The position numbers were made by a program, and so were the translations under genes. This document shows positions 6,513-6,612 of a DNA stretch of 6,612 nt, one piece after another. Position 1 is the stretch's first letter. Every line of letters starts with the position of its first letter. The notes beneath the pieces were generated by a model. That model saw nothing but the letters and a program-made list of their open reading frames with translations, was not told the DNA's origin and made no database searches. The DNA is from an uncultured Prevotellaceae bacterium (GTDB taxonomy: Bacteria; Bacteroidota; Bacteroidia; Bacteroidales; Muribaculaceae): assembly GCA_945983195.1 (NCBI GenBank), contig CAMFSS010000117.1, positions 1 through 6,612 on the forward strand, given 5' to 3'.

Positions 6513-6612
6513 TTAGAGCTTGTTGAGCTCTTCGATGTAGTCGAGAAGCTCATCACCCCCACCGCCAAAGCCCCAAGAAGACACGAAGAATGGGCGCAGT
6601 TCATCCCAATGA
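6513..6612 (-). CDS. C-terminal fragment of an unrecognised protein
   Basis: Only the last 32 codons and a TAA stop are inside the window; the rest lies beyond position 6612. I do not recognise the family. The visible tail starts HWDELRPFFV, continues SSWGFGGGGDELL and ends DYIEELNKL. It therefore has an aromatic, proline-containing stretch, a glycine run (GFGGGGD) and an acidic amphipathic end that is probably helical. The frame reads as genuine coding sequence: its codons (CTC, GAC, ATC, GAG, AAC, AAG) resemble those of nadE and tamB. The competing frame on the same strand (6604-6389) gives a Ser-, Cys- and Lys-rich product that runs into the A/T tracts and looks random. Function cannot be assigned from this fragment. 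Confidence 0.75.
   Translation of the reverse strand, partial: HWDELRPFFVSSWGFGGGGDELLDYIEELNKL

Noticed and set aside
6389..6604. A 71-codon minus-strand frame near the right edge
   Set aside because: It overlaps the better C-terminal fragment at 6513-6612, ends in the A/T tracts and has a random-looking composition.
1..6612. Search for CRISPR repeats, insertion sequence ends, phage or defence genes, or tRNA-linked integration
   Set aside because: I saw no spaced repeats, transposase or integrase motifs, and no second copy of the tRNA 3' end that would mark an attachment site. The tRNA is followed by a normal terminator and a housekeeping gene.

Overview
The window looks like an ordinary chromosomal segment of a Bacteroidota bacterium, most likely order Bacteroidales. 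A gut lineage such as Muribaculaceae is possible, but that is only an impression. Three things support this: the large protein matches the Bacteroidota form of TamB along its length; the promoters fit the phylum's TTG / TAnnTTTG pattern; and the gene starts have no Shine-Dalgarno sequence and sit in A/T-rich leaders. Everything I can support as a gene lies on the minus strand, so the window is best read from high to low coordinates.

In transcription order, positions 6612-6513 hold the last 32 codons of an unrecognised protein. Next is a roughly 185-bp gap with a hairpin, a set of A/T tracts and a good promoter. The promoter drives tRNA-Arg(ACG) at 6327-6254, which is followed at once by a strong intrinsic terminator. 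A second gap of about 220 bp holds a TAnnTTTG promoter and a leader of about 100 nt for nadE. The leader contains a possible stem-loop with a T tract, a 19-bp dyad and three copies of a heptamer next to the start codon. nadE (6031-4097) encodes glutamine-dependent NAD+ synthetase. After 61 bp with no visible promoter or terminator comes a very long open frame (4035 to beyond position 1), a TamB/AsmA-like envelope protein whose C-terminal end lies outside the window.

nadE and tamB are probably co-transcribed from the nadE promoter, but their functions are unrelated (cytosolic NAD+ synthesis and envelope assembly or lipid transport), so the pairing may be simple proximity. I see no mobile element, CRISPR array, phage gene or defence system, and no clearly new system. 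The points most worth a second look are the nadE leader architecture, the substituted D-loop/T-loop contact in the tRNA, and the nadE-tamB arrangement.
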